Assembly: GCF_024138145.1 (NCBI RefSeq)
Contig: NZ_CP099997.1
Location: 558,001-622,000, forward strand
DNA from: Natronosalvus halobius
GTDB taxonomy: Archaea > Halobacteriota > Halobacteria > Halobacteriales > Natrialbaceae
Reading direction: 5' to 3'
Length of the DNA: 64,000 nucleotides
Of the stretch, positions 52,798 to 61,181 are shown in pieces. The translations under genes were made by a program, and so were the position numbers. The notes under the pieces are model-generated. The model searched no databases. It worked only from the letters and a program-made list of their open reading frames with translations, and was not told where the DNA came from. How positions within the stretch are numbered: the stretch's first letter is position 1; every line of letters begins with the position of its first letter.

Positions 52798-53870
52798 GCG
52801 CCAGTGACGTCGCCAACGAAGCTAACGACACCAACGACGCCGACGGCGGCATCGACCTCGAGACCTACGCGGACGTCTGGGTGTTCGTCGAAGTCCACGA
52901 CGGCGACGTGATGGCCGTCTCCTGGGAGCTCCTCGAGGAGGGCAAGAAACTCACGGCAAAGACCGGCGAGGACCTCGTCGCGCTCGTCATCGGAGAGGAC
53001 CTCGACGACGTCGCTCGCGAGGCCCTCGAGCGAGGGGCCGACCGCGTCCTCGTCGCCGACGACCCGGTCTTCGAGCCCTATCGGGCCGATCCCTACGGCG
53101 CGCAGTTCCGGGCGATGGTCGAGGAGCGAAAACCGTCGATCGTCCTCATCGGGGGGACGCACACCGGCCGTGACTTCGCCGGACGAGTCGCCGTGCCGAC
53201 CCACGCCGGGTTGACAGCCGACGTGACCGAGATCGACGTCGACGACAATGGCCTGTTGCAGGCGCGACGGCCCGCGTTCGGCGGCGACATCCTTGCGACC
53301 ATCCTCTGTAAGGAACACCGCCCCCAGATGGCGACCGTCAGACCAGGCGTCTTCGAACCCGGTGAGCCGGATCTGGACGGCGACTGGGCGGTCGCCGACA
53401 AGGCGGTCACCGCAGTGGACGTCGTCGTCGACGAGTCCGAGACGATCAGCGAGGTTCTCGAGCGAAATGTCGGCGACACCGCCGACATCACCGAGGCCGA
53501 CCGTATCGTCGCCGTCGGCGCCGGGATCGAAGGGAACCTCGAGCCCGCAATCGACCTCGCGGAGGCCATCGGCGCCGAACTGGCGGCGAGTCGCGCCGCC
53601 GTGGACGAAGGCTGGGTCGACGGATCGAGACAGGTCGGTCAGACGGGCAAGACCGTCCGACCCGAGTTGTACGTCGCTCTCGGAATCAGCGGGGCTATCC
53701 AGCACGTCGAGGGGATGAACAAGTCGGGAACGGTGATCGCGATCAACACCGACCCGAACGCGCCGATCTTCGAACACGCAGACTACGGCATCGTCGGCGA
53801 CTTCGCCGACGTGTGTCCGAGGCTCGCGGAGACGCTTCGCGAGCGCGACCTGACGGAGGTGATGCCATGA
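52794..53870 (+). CDS. etfA: Electron transfer flavoprotein alpha subunit (FixB-like)
   Basis: A 358-residue protein. After a short acidic leader (NEANDTNDADGG), the N-terminal ETF domain has VWVFVEVHDGDVMAVSWELL. The C-terminal FAD domain carries VAVGAGIEGNLEPAIDLAEA, SRQVGQTGKTVRPELYVALG and ISGAIQHVEGMNKSGTVIAI, followed by NTDPNAPIFEHADYGIVGD. The latter is the signature of ETF alpha. It overlaps etfB and fixC by four bases each, so translation is coupled through all three. It pairs with EtfB to carry FAD. Confidence 0.95.
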   Translation: MSASDVANEANDTNDADGGIDLETYADVWVFVEVHDGDVMAVSWELLEEGKKLTAKTGEDLVALVIGEDLDDVAREALERGADRVLVADDPVFEPYRADPYGAQFRAMVEERKPSIVLIGGTHTGRDFAGRVAVPTHAGLTADVTEIDVDDNGLLQARRPAFGGDILATILCKEHRPQMATVRPGVFEPGEPDLDGDWAVADKAVTAVDVVVDESETISEVLERNVGDTADITEADRIVAVGAGIEGNLEPAIDLAEAIGAELAASRAAVDEGWVDGSRQVGQTGKTVRPELYVALGISGAIQHVEGMNKSGTVIAINTDPNAPIFEHADYGIVGDFADVCPRLAETLRERDLTEVMP

Positions 53871-55258
53871 GTGACCACCAATCGATCGACGGTCCCCAAC
53901 TGCTCGACGAGCGCGCGGGCGACGCCGCGCTCGACGCGCCGAACTACGACAACGAATTCGACGCCATCGTCGTCGGGGCCGGTCTCGCCGGGAGCGCCGC
54001 CGCCCTGACGATGGCCAAGCAGGGACTCGAGCCCCTGCTCGTCGAGCGCGGATTGTACCCGGGGGCGAAGAACGTCTTCGGTGGCGTCCTCTACACGCCG
54101 ACAATCCGCGAGCTGGTGGACCTGGACGCGGCGCCGCTCGAGCGCTACGTCGCCGAGAAGCGCTTCAGCATGCTGAGCCACGACGACGAGACGGCGATCT
54201 CGCTCAAACCCGGCGAGTGGCACCGTGAGCCACACAACGACTCCTACACGGTCTACCGCGGCGAGTTCGACGCGTGGTTCGCCGACCAGGCGGTCGAGGC
54301 CGGGGCCACCCTCGTGACGGAGACCACCGTCACCGGTGTGATCCGTGAGGGAGGCGACATCGTCGGCGTCGAGACCGACCGCCCCGACGGCGCGATTCGG
54401 GCGCCGTACGTCGTGCTCGCTGAAGGCGGCAACTCGCTCGTGAGCGAAGGTGCCGCCCTCAAATCGACTGAATCGCGCGAGAACATCGCCGTCGCTGCCA
54501 AGGAAGTCCTCGAGTTCCCCGAGCGATCGGGCGTGATCGAGGACCGGTTCCGGCTCGTCGGCGACGCCGGCGTCTCCTACCAGTACTTCGGCGAAGGGGC
54601 CGTCGGCGAGGCCTACGGCGGCGGGTTCATCTACACGAACGGCGACACGGTGAGCGTCGGCGTGGCCTACAGCCTCGAGGACGCGGCGACGAAGCGCCAG
54701 TCCCCCGAGGAGACGCTGAACCTGTTCAAGAGCCACCCTGCGGTCGCGCCGTTGCTCAGAGGTGCCCGCACCGTCGAGTACGGCGCGAAGACGATTCCCG
54801 AGGGTGGGGCGGAGTCGATGCCCGACCTCGTCCACGACGGGGCCGTCATCGTCGGCGACGCCGCCGGCCTCGTACTCAACAACGGCGTCCACCTCGAGGG
54901 GACGAACATGGCCGTCGAGAGCGGCTACTACGCCGGCACCGCCATCGTGGAAGCGGCCGAGCGGGGTCGCACCGAGGCTTCGGCGCTCGAGTCCTATCCC
55001 GAACGACTCGAGGACTCGTTCGTGGTCCAGAACCTCGAGCGGTACGCGTGGCTCCAGGACCGGGTCGAGGAGGACCGCGAACTCCTGTTCGAACAATTGC
55101 CGCGAGCGATCGCTGATGCGAGTAGCGAGTACTTCACGATGGATCGACGACCGAAGGAGATGCACGCGAAAGCCGCGAAGCAACGCGTCTTCGACACCCT
55201 CGGCGGATGGAAAGGCGCGACGAAACTGGCCCTGCGATACCGAAAACTGGTGAAATAA
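53867..55258 (+). CDS. fixC: FixC-like electron transfer flavoprotein-quinone oxidoreductase
   Basis: A 463-residue FAD protein. The dinucleotide motif is DAIVVGAGLAGSAAALTMAK near residues 31-50. GAKNVFGGVLYTPTIREL is characteristic of FixC. VVLAEGGNSLVSEGAALKST and AVIVGDAAGLVLNNGVHLEG follow. It accepts electrons from EtfAB and passes them through FixX to the membrane quinone pool. In haloarchaea this would be menaquinone. It starts within the etfA stop (ATGA) and ends one base before fixX. Confidence 0.93.
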   Translation: MSDHQSIDGPQLLDERAGDAALDAPNYDNEFDAIVVGAGLAGSAAALTMAKQGLEPLLVERGLYPGAKNVFGGVLYTPTIRELVDLDAAPLERYVAEKRFSMLSHDDETAISLKPGEWHREPHNDSYTVYRGEFDAWFADQAVEAGATLVTETTVTGVIREGGDIVGVETDRPDGAIRAPYVVLAEGGNSLVSEGAALKSTESRENIAVAAKEVLEFPERSGVIEDRFRLVGDAGVSYQYFGEGAVGEAYGGGFIYTNGDTVSVGVAYSLEDAATKRQSPEETLNLFKSHPAVAPLLRGARTVEYGAKTIPEGGAESMPDLVHDGAVIVGDAAGLVLNNGVHLEGTNMAVESGYYAGTAIVEAAERGRTEASALESYPERLEDSFVVQNLERYAWLQDRVEEDRELLFEQLPRAIADASSEYFTMDRRPKEMHAKAAKQRVFDTLGGWKGATKLALRYRKLVK

Positions 55259-55259
55259 G

Positions 55260-55577
55260 ATGAGCGTTAGCCCACAGGTACCCGAGATCGAGAACGATTC
55301 GATGGAAGACCGCCTCTACACGGTGAAGTACGAGGACCCTGGCGACTCACATCTGAACGTGAAGGTGGCAAGTATCTGTGCGGATTCGTGTGAGACCGCC
55401 GACTGCGTCTCCATCTGTCCCGCGGACGTCTGGCGGCGCGAAGACGGTGAGGGCGTGCCGACCATCGCCTACGAAAACTGCCTCGAGTGCTCGAGTTGTC
55501 GTTTCGCCTGCCCGTACGATAACGTCAGCTGGGAGTATCCCAAGACGGGAGCCGGCGTGACGTACAAGCACGGATAG
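55260..55577 (+). CDS. fixX: FixX ferredoxin-like protein
   Basis: A 105-residue iron-sulfur protein. After an acidic leader, the domain has CADSCETADCVSICPADVWR and ENCLECSSCRFACPYDNVSW, then the family ending YPKTGAGVTYKHG. The second cluster motif CxxCxxxCP is intact for one 4Fe-4S cluster. The first set of cysteines is spaced irregularly and may be structural. It is the fourth gene of the etfBA-fixCX operon, one base after fixC, and the partner that docks to FixC. Confidence 0.93.
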   Translation: MSVSPQVPEIENDSMEDRLYTVKYEDPGDSHLNVKVASICADSCETADCVSICPADVWRREDGEGVPTIAYENCLECSSCRFACPYDNVSWEYPKTGAGVTYKHG

Positions 55578-55786
55578 TGGTGCAGTGCGGATGGCAGTGT
55601 GGCGCGGACAGCGGTGCAGTGCAGACACAGCAGGACCGACCTGCTCTAGTATCCCGAATCGTCCGCGATTACCACCGAGCGCCCTCGAATCACCTCACGA
55701 CTCTCCTACGAATCGTTCCCGGCGACTGGGAACCGCCGTCTTCCTTCATGGGTGTGTGGAACATACACACGAGTGAAGGATACACT

Positions 55787-56017
55787 ATGACCAACGCACT
55801 CACGCCCCGTCCGACAACGAGCCGCATTGGAACGGTCGAACAGGCGGCCGTCACGGCCTACGACGCACTCGAGGCCGCGGGTTGTACCAGTATCGAGACA
55901 AAAGTTCCGTATCAGAGCCGAGCAACCTGGATCGTGCCGGCGGCGACCGACCAGGGCCGTCGACACGTCCACATTGATCCGCGAACGGGACACACGAAAA
56001 TTGCCCGACAGGACTGA
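55787..56017 (+). CDS. 76-residue haloarchaeal protein, unknown function
   Basis: The protein starts MTNALTPRPTTSRIGTVEQA. It has VTAYDALEAAGCTSIETKVP, then YQSRATWIVPAATDQGRRHV and HIDPRTGHTKIARQ. The ordered alternation suggests a small alpha/beta domain. It reads as complete and is preceded by ACACTATG with an AT-containing region. No family is recognised with certainty. It stands alone after fixX. The bases 55578-55786 and 56018-56197 hold no gene. Confidence 0.65.
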   Translation: MTNALTPRPTTSRIGTVEQAAVTAYDALEAAGCTSIETKVPYQSRATWIVPAATDQGRRHVHIDPRTGHTKIARQD

Positions 56018-56197
56018 GGACGCCTGGCATCGGGTGCGAGTGTTTTTTCGGTTACACCTGGTGAGGGCTCCCCTACGTCGCGTGTGGGGGTACGGTCTAC
56101 GACCCTCGACGGCGAGCGGCTTGATGGCTCGTCGTCGACGACACCTCGGATCCTTCCTTGGTGGCAAACCTTTTGGTCCCTCGGCGGTGACGAACCC

Positions 56198-56884
56198 TCA
56201 GGCCCCCTCGTCCGTCTCCGGTGCAGGCACGTCTCGAGACGCCGGGTGTTCGACCGACTGCATCAGATCCTCGATGTAGACGCCTTCGTCGGGCAGTTGC
56301 GTCGGAAAGCCGCCGATCAGCACGATCAGATCATCATCGTGTGTGAATTTCGTGATCCAGAGGGTTATCTCGAGGTGTTCGTCGTCGAACTGGGCTTCGG
56401 AGGCGAACTCGTCGACGGTCCGGTTCGCGCCCAGAATACCGAGGGCAAACGATTCGCCGGTCGGTTGCGGTTCGGCCAGGCCGTCGAACTCGCTCTCGAG
56501 TTCGCCGCCGAGTTCCTCGAGCAGTTCGTCAGTATCCATGTCGGCGAGCGGGTTCATCGCCTTTCCCCCGACCGACATCTTCGGCATGGAGATGGCGGCG
56601 AAGACGGCAGCGTCCCGACTCGTGCCCTGGATCGTCACCTCGTTCGTGTACGCGACCGACCAGGCCGAGGCGACGATTTCTCGGCCGGCGGCCTCCTCGG
56701 TCACGCGTTGCCAGCCCGACTGGTATTCGGCGTAGCCCGTCGATTCGAGGGTCGCCTCGGCGGGGAGCACCGGTTCGGCGGTGTACTCGAGTGGTTCGTT
56801 CCCCAGTAGAAAGTCCAGACAGCCGGCAGTCGCCGCGAGCACCCCGGTACCGGCGCCAGCCAGGACCGATCTCCGGTTGATCAT
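56198..56884 (-). CDS. DUF6517-type Tat lipoprotein
   Basis: A 228-residue exported lipoprotein. It begins MINRRSVLAGAGTGVLAATA followed by GC. The twin arginines and lipobox-like cysteine (residue 22) indicate Tat export and lipid anchoring. The mature part has ESTGYAEYQSGWQRVTEEAA, REIVASAWSVAYTNEVTIQG, FAAISMPKMSVGGKAMNPLA and LEITLWITKFTHDDDLIVLI. These match a haloarchaeal surface lipoprotein family of unknown function. It is convergent with the 76-residue gene. Confidence 0.85.
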   Translation of the reverse strand: MINRRSVLAGAGTGVLAATAGCLDFLLGNEPLEYTAEPVLPAEATLESTGYAEYQSGWQRVTEEAAGREIVASAWSVAYTNEVTIQGTSRDAAVFAAISMPKMSVGGKAMNPLADMDTDELLEELGGELESEFDGLAEPQPTGESFALGILGANRTVDEFASEAQFDDEHLEITLWITKFTHDDDLIVLIGGFPTQLPDEGVYIEDLMQSVEHPASRDVPAPETDEGA

Positions 56885-57017
56885 TACCTGAAAAAGTCAC
56901 AGTGGAGGTAAATGCGTTCTGGCTACCAGTCGGTCGAATGACTAATCACCGGGACGGCTCGAGGGGTGTCCAGGGAACGTATCAACAGTTATCGGGATGG
57001 GGCACGCGCGTTCTGGT

Positions 57018-58139
57018 ATGACGGCATTTTCCAGCCGAGTGGAGGCGGTGTCGATCAGCGGAATCCGCGAAGTGTTCGAGGCGGCAGGCGACGACGCGAT
57101 CAACCTCGGCATCGGACAGCCGGACTTCCCCACCCCCGAGCACGCTCGCCAGGCGGCCGTCGACGCCATCGAGGCCGGGAAGGCCGACGCCTACACCTCC
57201 AACAAGGGCACCCTCGAGTTGCGCGAGGCCATCTCCGCGAAGTACGACCGCGATTACGGCCTTGACGTCGACCCGGGCGACGCCATCGTCACCGCGGGCG
57301 GCAGCGAGGCACTCCACCTGGCGCTCGAGGCCCACGTCGACCCCGGCCAGGAGGTCATCTTCCCGGACCCGGGCTTCGTCGCCTACGACGCCCTGACCCG
57401 ACTCGCGAGCGGAACGCCGAAGCCGGTCGACCTGCGCGAGGATCTGACCCTCGATCCTGCCGACGTCGAGGAGGCGATCACCGACGACACGGCCGCCTTC
57501 GTCGTCAACAGCCCCGGCAACCCGACGGGCGCCGTCCAGAGCGAGGCCGACATGCGCGAGTTCGCCCGCATCGCCGACGAACACGACGTGCTCTGCATCT
57601 CCGACGAGGTTTACGAGCACATCGTCTTCGACGGTGAGCATCGCTCGCCGATGGAGTTCGCGAGTACCGACAACGTCGTCGTCGTCAGCGCGTGCTCGAA
57701 GACCTACTCGATGACCGGCTGGCGGCTGGGCTGGATCGTCGGCTCGAACCGCCGCATCGAGCGCATGCTCCGGGTTCACCAGTACTGCCAGGCCTGTGCC
57801 TCCGCCCCCGCCCAGTACGCCGCCGAGGCCGCCCTCTCGGGTCCCCAGGACCCCGTCGACGAGATGGTTGCGGCCTTCGAGGAGCGCCGCGACGTCGTCG
57901 TCGAGGGCCTCGAGGCCGCCGGACTCGAGGTCCCGACGCCCCAGGGCGCGTTCTACGCGATGCCGAAGGTTCCCGAAGGCTGGTGCGACGAGGTGCTCTC
58001 CCGTAACGTCGTCGTCGTCCCCGGCAACGCCTTCGGAGACAACGGCGCGGGCTACGCTCGGTTGTCCTACGCGACCGGGATGGACGAACTCGAGGAGGCT
58101 CTCGGGATCATCCAGCAAGCGACCGAAGCGGTCCGGTAA
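57018..58139 (+). CDS. Class I/II PLP-dependent aminotransferase
   Basis: A 373-residue enzyme that transfers amino groups between an amino acid and a 2-oxoacid. Family features are INLGIGQPDFPTPEH near 28-42, the substrate loop AYTSNKGTLELREAI, VTAGGSEALHLALEAHVDPG, NSPGNPTG at 164-171, SDEVYEHIVFDG at 195-206 and the PLP lysine Lys228 in SACSKTYSMTGWRLGW. The ATG at 57018 gives the usual N-terminus (MTAFSSRVEAVSISGIREVF). It looks like an aspartate/aromatic-type aminotransferase; the exact substrate is not determined. It is transcribed alone. Confidence 0.93.
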   Translation: MTAFSSRVEAVSISGIREVFEAAGDDAINLGIGQPDFPTPEHARQAAVDAIEAGKADAYTSNKGTLELREAISAKYDRDYGLDVDPGDAIVTAGGSEALHLALEAHVDPGQEVIFPDPGFVAYDALTRLASGTPKPVDLREDLTLDPADVEEAITDDTAAFVVNSPGNPTGAVQSEADMREFARIADEHDVLCISDEVYEHIVFDGEHRSPMEFASTDNVVVVSACSKTYSMTGWRLGWIVGSNRRIERMLRVHQYCQACASAPAQYAAEAALSGPQDPVDEMVAAFEERRDVVVEGLEAAGLEVPTPQGAFYAMPKVPEGWCDEVLSRNVVVVPGNAFGDNGAGYARLSYATGMDELEEALGIIQQATEAVR

Positions 58140-58364
58140 GCTCGGTACGTACAGCGGAACTAGCCCCGTAGTTGGCGGGGAACAATAGGTAGAATAGCCA
58201 CAATAGGTTGTGTGGGTGAAATAAGCGAAATAGATCGGGAGGGTGGGCAGATCCCTCGATTGATAGATGACCTGCCCAGTGTCGATGCGTAACTATAGAA
58301 TCGGTAGCGAATTGCTGCATTTTATGAAGTAATTGGGCCAGTACGATGCAGTCGGTGATACTGT

Positions 58365-58664
58365 TCAGCTAGAAGCATTACTCGAGTCACCCAGAATCGC
58401 CGTACACAGCTCACGAGCGGATTCGAGATGGCCCTTCGCCTGCTCGTGTTCGGGCAAGTCCGCTTCTGCGAGCAGGTGCCTGACTTGCCGAACCCGCTTT
58501 CGACTCGTCGCCTCGTCCAGGTCGTTCTCTGCGGCGTCGCGGGCCACGGCTTCGGCTTCGCCGAGCCAGCGGTTCGTGCGGCGATCGATCGGGAGTTCGG
58601 CCGTAGCCTCGAGGTGATCGTGGAGTCGGCGGAGGCGAGCCTCGAAAGAGTCAGAATCTGCCAT
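58365..58664 (-). CDS. 99-residue helical haloarchaeal protein
   Basis: The protein starts MADSDSFEARLRRLHDHLEA. It is almost wholly helical and charged: TNRWLGEAEAVARDAAENDL, TSRKRVRQVRHLLAEADLPE and EQAKGHLESARELCTAILGD. It has the pattern of a conserved small protein of unknown function. The start at 58664 is preferred over an ATG eight codons upstream. It stands between the aminotransferase and subtilase genes. The 225 bases at 58140-58364 have no gene. Confidence 0.7.
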   Translation of the reverse strand: MADSDSFEARLRRLHDHLEATAELPIDRRTNRWLGEAEAVARDAAENDLDEATSRKRVRQVRHLLAEADLPEHEQAKGHLESARELCTAILGDSSNASS

Positions 58665-58763
58665 CGGTCCACGTACGAACGCCAGCAACGTGGCTGTTCT
58701 GGACGGGAGACTTTCTGAAAGTTACTCGAACACGAAGCGAAAAGGAATGTAGGCGAATCGGCC

Positions 58764-60041
58764 CTAAAGAAGCCGTTCGACTGTCTCGAGCGCGTTCGTC
58801 CGACCGGCCCCGAACTCGGGGTCGCTTCGGCCGTCCGTTCCCTCGGCACCCTGGACAATGGCGTCCTGGACTCGCTTGGCGTTAGAGTCAGGCGCGAGTT
58901 CGCGCACGAGGGCGGCGAGACCGGTGACCTGCGGGGCGGCCATCGAGGTGCCGGCGGCCCAGCCGTAATCACCGGGAACGGTCGAGTACACGAGGTTGTA
59001 CGGGTACGGCCACTCGACTTCGTCAGGGTCCTCGATGACGGTCTTCTCTTCAGTTTCGTACCCGCCGCCGGGCGCGCCGACGTCGATCTCGTTCGTCCCG
59101 TAGTTCGAGTAAAACGCGCGTTCGTCGTTCGGCGCCGTCGCGCTCACCGAGAGCACGCCCGAGAGGCTGTTGGGGAGGGTAAAGCGCCCACCCTGCTGGA
59201 GGTTTGCGTCCGAGTTACCTGCAGAGCCGACGAGTAAGGTTCCCGCTCTCGTCGCAGACTGTGCGACCGGTTCCATGACTCGCCGATACTGGTCGGCGTT
59301 CGCTGCCGGCGGGATGGGCGGCGTTCCGACACTCATGTTTGCGGCGTCGGCCCCGATATTGGCAGCGTACTCCATGCCAGCCAGGATGTCGCCGAAGGTG
59401 GCCCCACCCTCGGCGCCGAAGACGCGAATCGAGACGATGGTCGCGTCGGGCGCTGTACCGAGCATACCGACGCTGCCGTTTGCGGCTGTCGTCCCGGCCA
59501 CGTGCGTGCCGTGATAGCCGACGTCCCCCGTGTGGTCGCCGACCTGTCCTTCGATAATCGAAACGCTGGCATCGGTGTCGACGGTGAGATCGGGGTGTGT
59601 GTCGTCGACACCGGTGTCGATGATCGCGACGGTCCGACCTGCGCCAGTCGAGTGTTCGTGGGCCTCTCTAACCTGCTGTACCTGTTTGTCCCAGAGGAAC
59701 TGGTCGTAGATCTGGTCGACTGCCGCGCTGTTTTCCGTGCCCGACATCTCCACGACAGCGGGCATCTCGAGTTCGAACGCGAGGTCGGGCACAGCGAACG
59801 AGACGCCGCTAACGGACTCGAGGTCGTCGGTCGCGTCTGCCGGCCCGGTCACGAGGAGCACGCGGCCGTTCGCGAGTGTAGATCGAACATCGAACCCGGC
59901 GGCCGAGACGGCATCGGCCGCGTCACCTGATGTCCTGGCAAGGTAGCGCGCCTGCCCGTCGCTCGCACTCGCCAGTCCAGTAAACGTCATCGTTGCGCCC
60001 AGTGCACCCAGTCCCTGCAAGAGTGATCGTCGTGTCGTCAT
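58764..60041 (-). CDS. Tat-exported subtilisin-like serine protease (halolysin type)
   Basis: A 425-residue S8 protease. Residues 1-26 are a Tat signal (TTRRSLLQGLGALGATMTFT). Residues about 32-100 form an I9-like propeptide (ARYLARTSGDAADAVSAAGF). The catalytic domain follows with Asp142 (VAIIDTGVDDTHPD), His177 (GYHGTHVAGT) and Ser366 (AAGTSMAAPQVTG). It ends right after the domain, without the C-terminal extension found in classical halolysins. The ATG at 60041 is set by the Tat signal and by a TATA-like GTTATACT about 27-34 bases upstream. It is secreted folded and probably degrades extracellular protein. Confidence 0.94.
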   Translation of the reverse strand: MTTRRSLLQGLGALGATMTFTGLASASDGQARYLARTSGDAADAVSAAGFDVRSTLANGRVLLVTGPADATDDLESVSGVSFAVPDLAFELEMPAVVEMSGTENSAAVDQIYDQFLWDKQVQQVREAHEHSTGAGRTVAIIDTGVDDTHPDLTVDTDASVSIIEGQVGDHTGDVGYHGTHVAGTTAANGSVGMLGTAPDATIVSIRVFGAEGGATFGDILAGMEYAANIGADAANMSVGTPPIPPAANADQYRRVMEPVAQSATRAGTLLVGSAGNSDANLQQGGRFTLPNSLSGVLSVSATAPNDERAFYSNYGTNEIDVGAPGGGYETEEKTVIEDPDEVEWPYPYNLVYSTVPGDYGWAAGTSMAAPQVTGLAALVRELAPDSNAKRVQDAIVQGAEGTDGRSDPEFGAGRTNALETVERLL

Positions 60042-60311
60042 TGTGTGTGAATGTCCCGTGTGAGGGATAGTATAACACAGGCGACTACCAGTATATATGT
60101 TATGTGCTTGCACGCGATATGAAAGCGACCGATAGCTATACTCCGGCGTGGTCGCCGGCAGGGGCAACCTCGAGATTGATCGATCCGTTTCTCGACGGAA
60201 ACGATGTACACTAGATTGCACCAACTTCGCTACAGAGGTATCCCACAATCGTGTTCTCGCGATTCGAAACGTCCCTCCGGTATTATGTTTCGGGCGAGCG
60301 TCTAGGGAACT

Positions 60312-61181
60312 ATGGCACTCGCCAGACGCGGGTCCGGACTCGAGGCGGCCGCTCGAGCGTACTGGTCACAGGTTCATCCGGTGTTCATGCTGCCGCCGCT
60401 GGCCGCGTCGCTATTCGGTGCGATTCTCGCGCGAGGAATCGACCCCGGCGTCGCGGGCGTGCACCTTCTCGCGATGTTCGCAGCGGTCTACACCGCCCAC
60501 CTCAAGGATGGCTACGTCGACTTCCACGTTCGGGGCGAGGACGACGACCACCCGCTCACCGTCGCTGGCTGTCACGTCGGTCTCCTGGCGTCGTCGGTTC
60601 TGTTCGCAGCGTGCTGTCTCTTCCTGTTCCTCGCCGTGAACTGGGTCGCCGTTGTGCTCACCGTTCCGACGTGGCTCGTCGCCTACCACCACGCGCCACA
60701 ACTCGACACGAACCCGCTCACCGCGACGACCGGCTACCCGCTGGGAATCGCCCTGAGCGTTCTCGGCGGGTATTACGCGCAGGCGACCACGATCACTCTC
60801 CTCGCCCTCGGCTTTGCCGTCGTCTTCCTGGTCCTCCTGTCGGGCATCAAGGTAATCGACGACACCACGGACTACGACTACGACCGCTCGATCCGCAAGC
60901 GAACCGTCGCCGTCGTCGTCGGCCCGGAGCGGGCCTATACCGTCGCCTACGGACTGATGGTCGCGGGATTGCTCGTCGTCACCGGCCTGGCCGTCGCTCG
61001 TGTGTTCCCTCCCTCGAGCGTGCTCGCCGTGCTCGCGTTCGGGGCGGTCGCCGTCGTCGCCCGGCGAGCAGAGCCGGAACTGGCAACGATGCTCCTCATC
61101 CGGGGTTCGTACGTCTTTCTCGCCGTCCTGGTCGCCGCGGTCTGGTTCGAACCGCTCGAGGCGCTGCTCGGCGGGCTGTGA
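60312..61181 (+). CDS. UbiA-family prenyltransferase-like membrane protein
   Basis: A 289-residue integral membrane protein with eight or nine helices. Two aspartate-rich loops are visible: HLKDGYVDFHVRGEDDDHPL near 63-82 (in the place of NDxxDxxxD) and GIKVIDDTTDYDYDRSIRKR near 177-196 (DxxxD-like). These are the Mg/diphosphate-binding positions of UbiA enzymes. The first motif is atypical, so the substrate may differ from standard quinone or lipid prenylation. It is divergent from the subtilase and convergent with the MFS gene, whose stop directly adjoins. Confidence 0.8.
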   Translation: MALARRGSGLEAAARAYWSQVHPVFMLPPLAASLFGAILARGIDPGVAGVHLLAMFAAVYTAHLKDGYVDFHVRGEDDDHPLTVAGCHVGLLASSVLFAACCLFLFLAVNWVAVVLTVPTWLVAYHHAPQLDTNPLTATTGYPLGIALSVLGGYYAQATTITLLALGFAVVFLVLLSGIKVIDDTTDYDYDRSIRKRTVAVVVGPERAYTVAYGLMVAGLLVVTGLAVARVFPPSSVLAVLAFGAVAVVARRAEPELATMLLIRGSYVFLAVLVAAVWFEPLEALLGGL

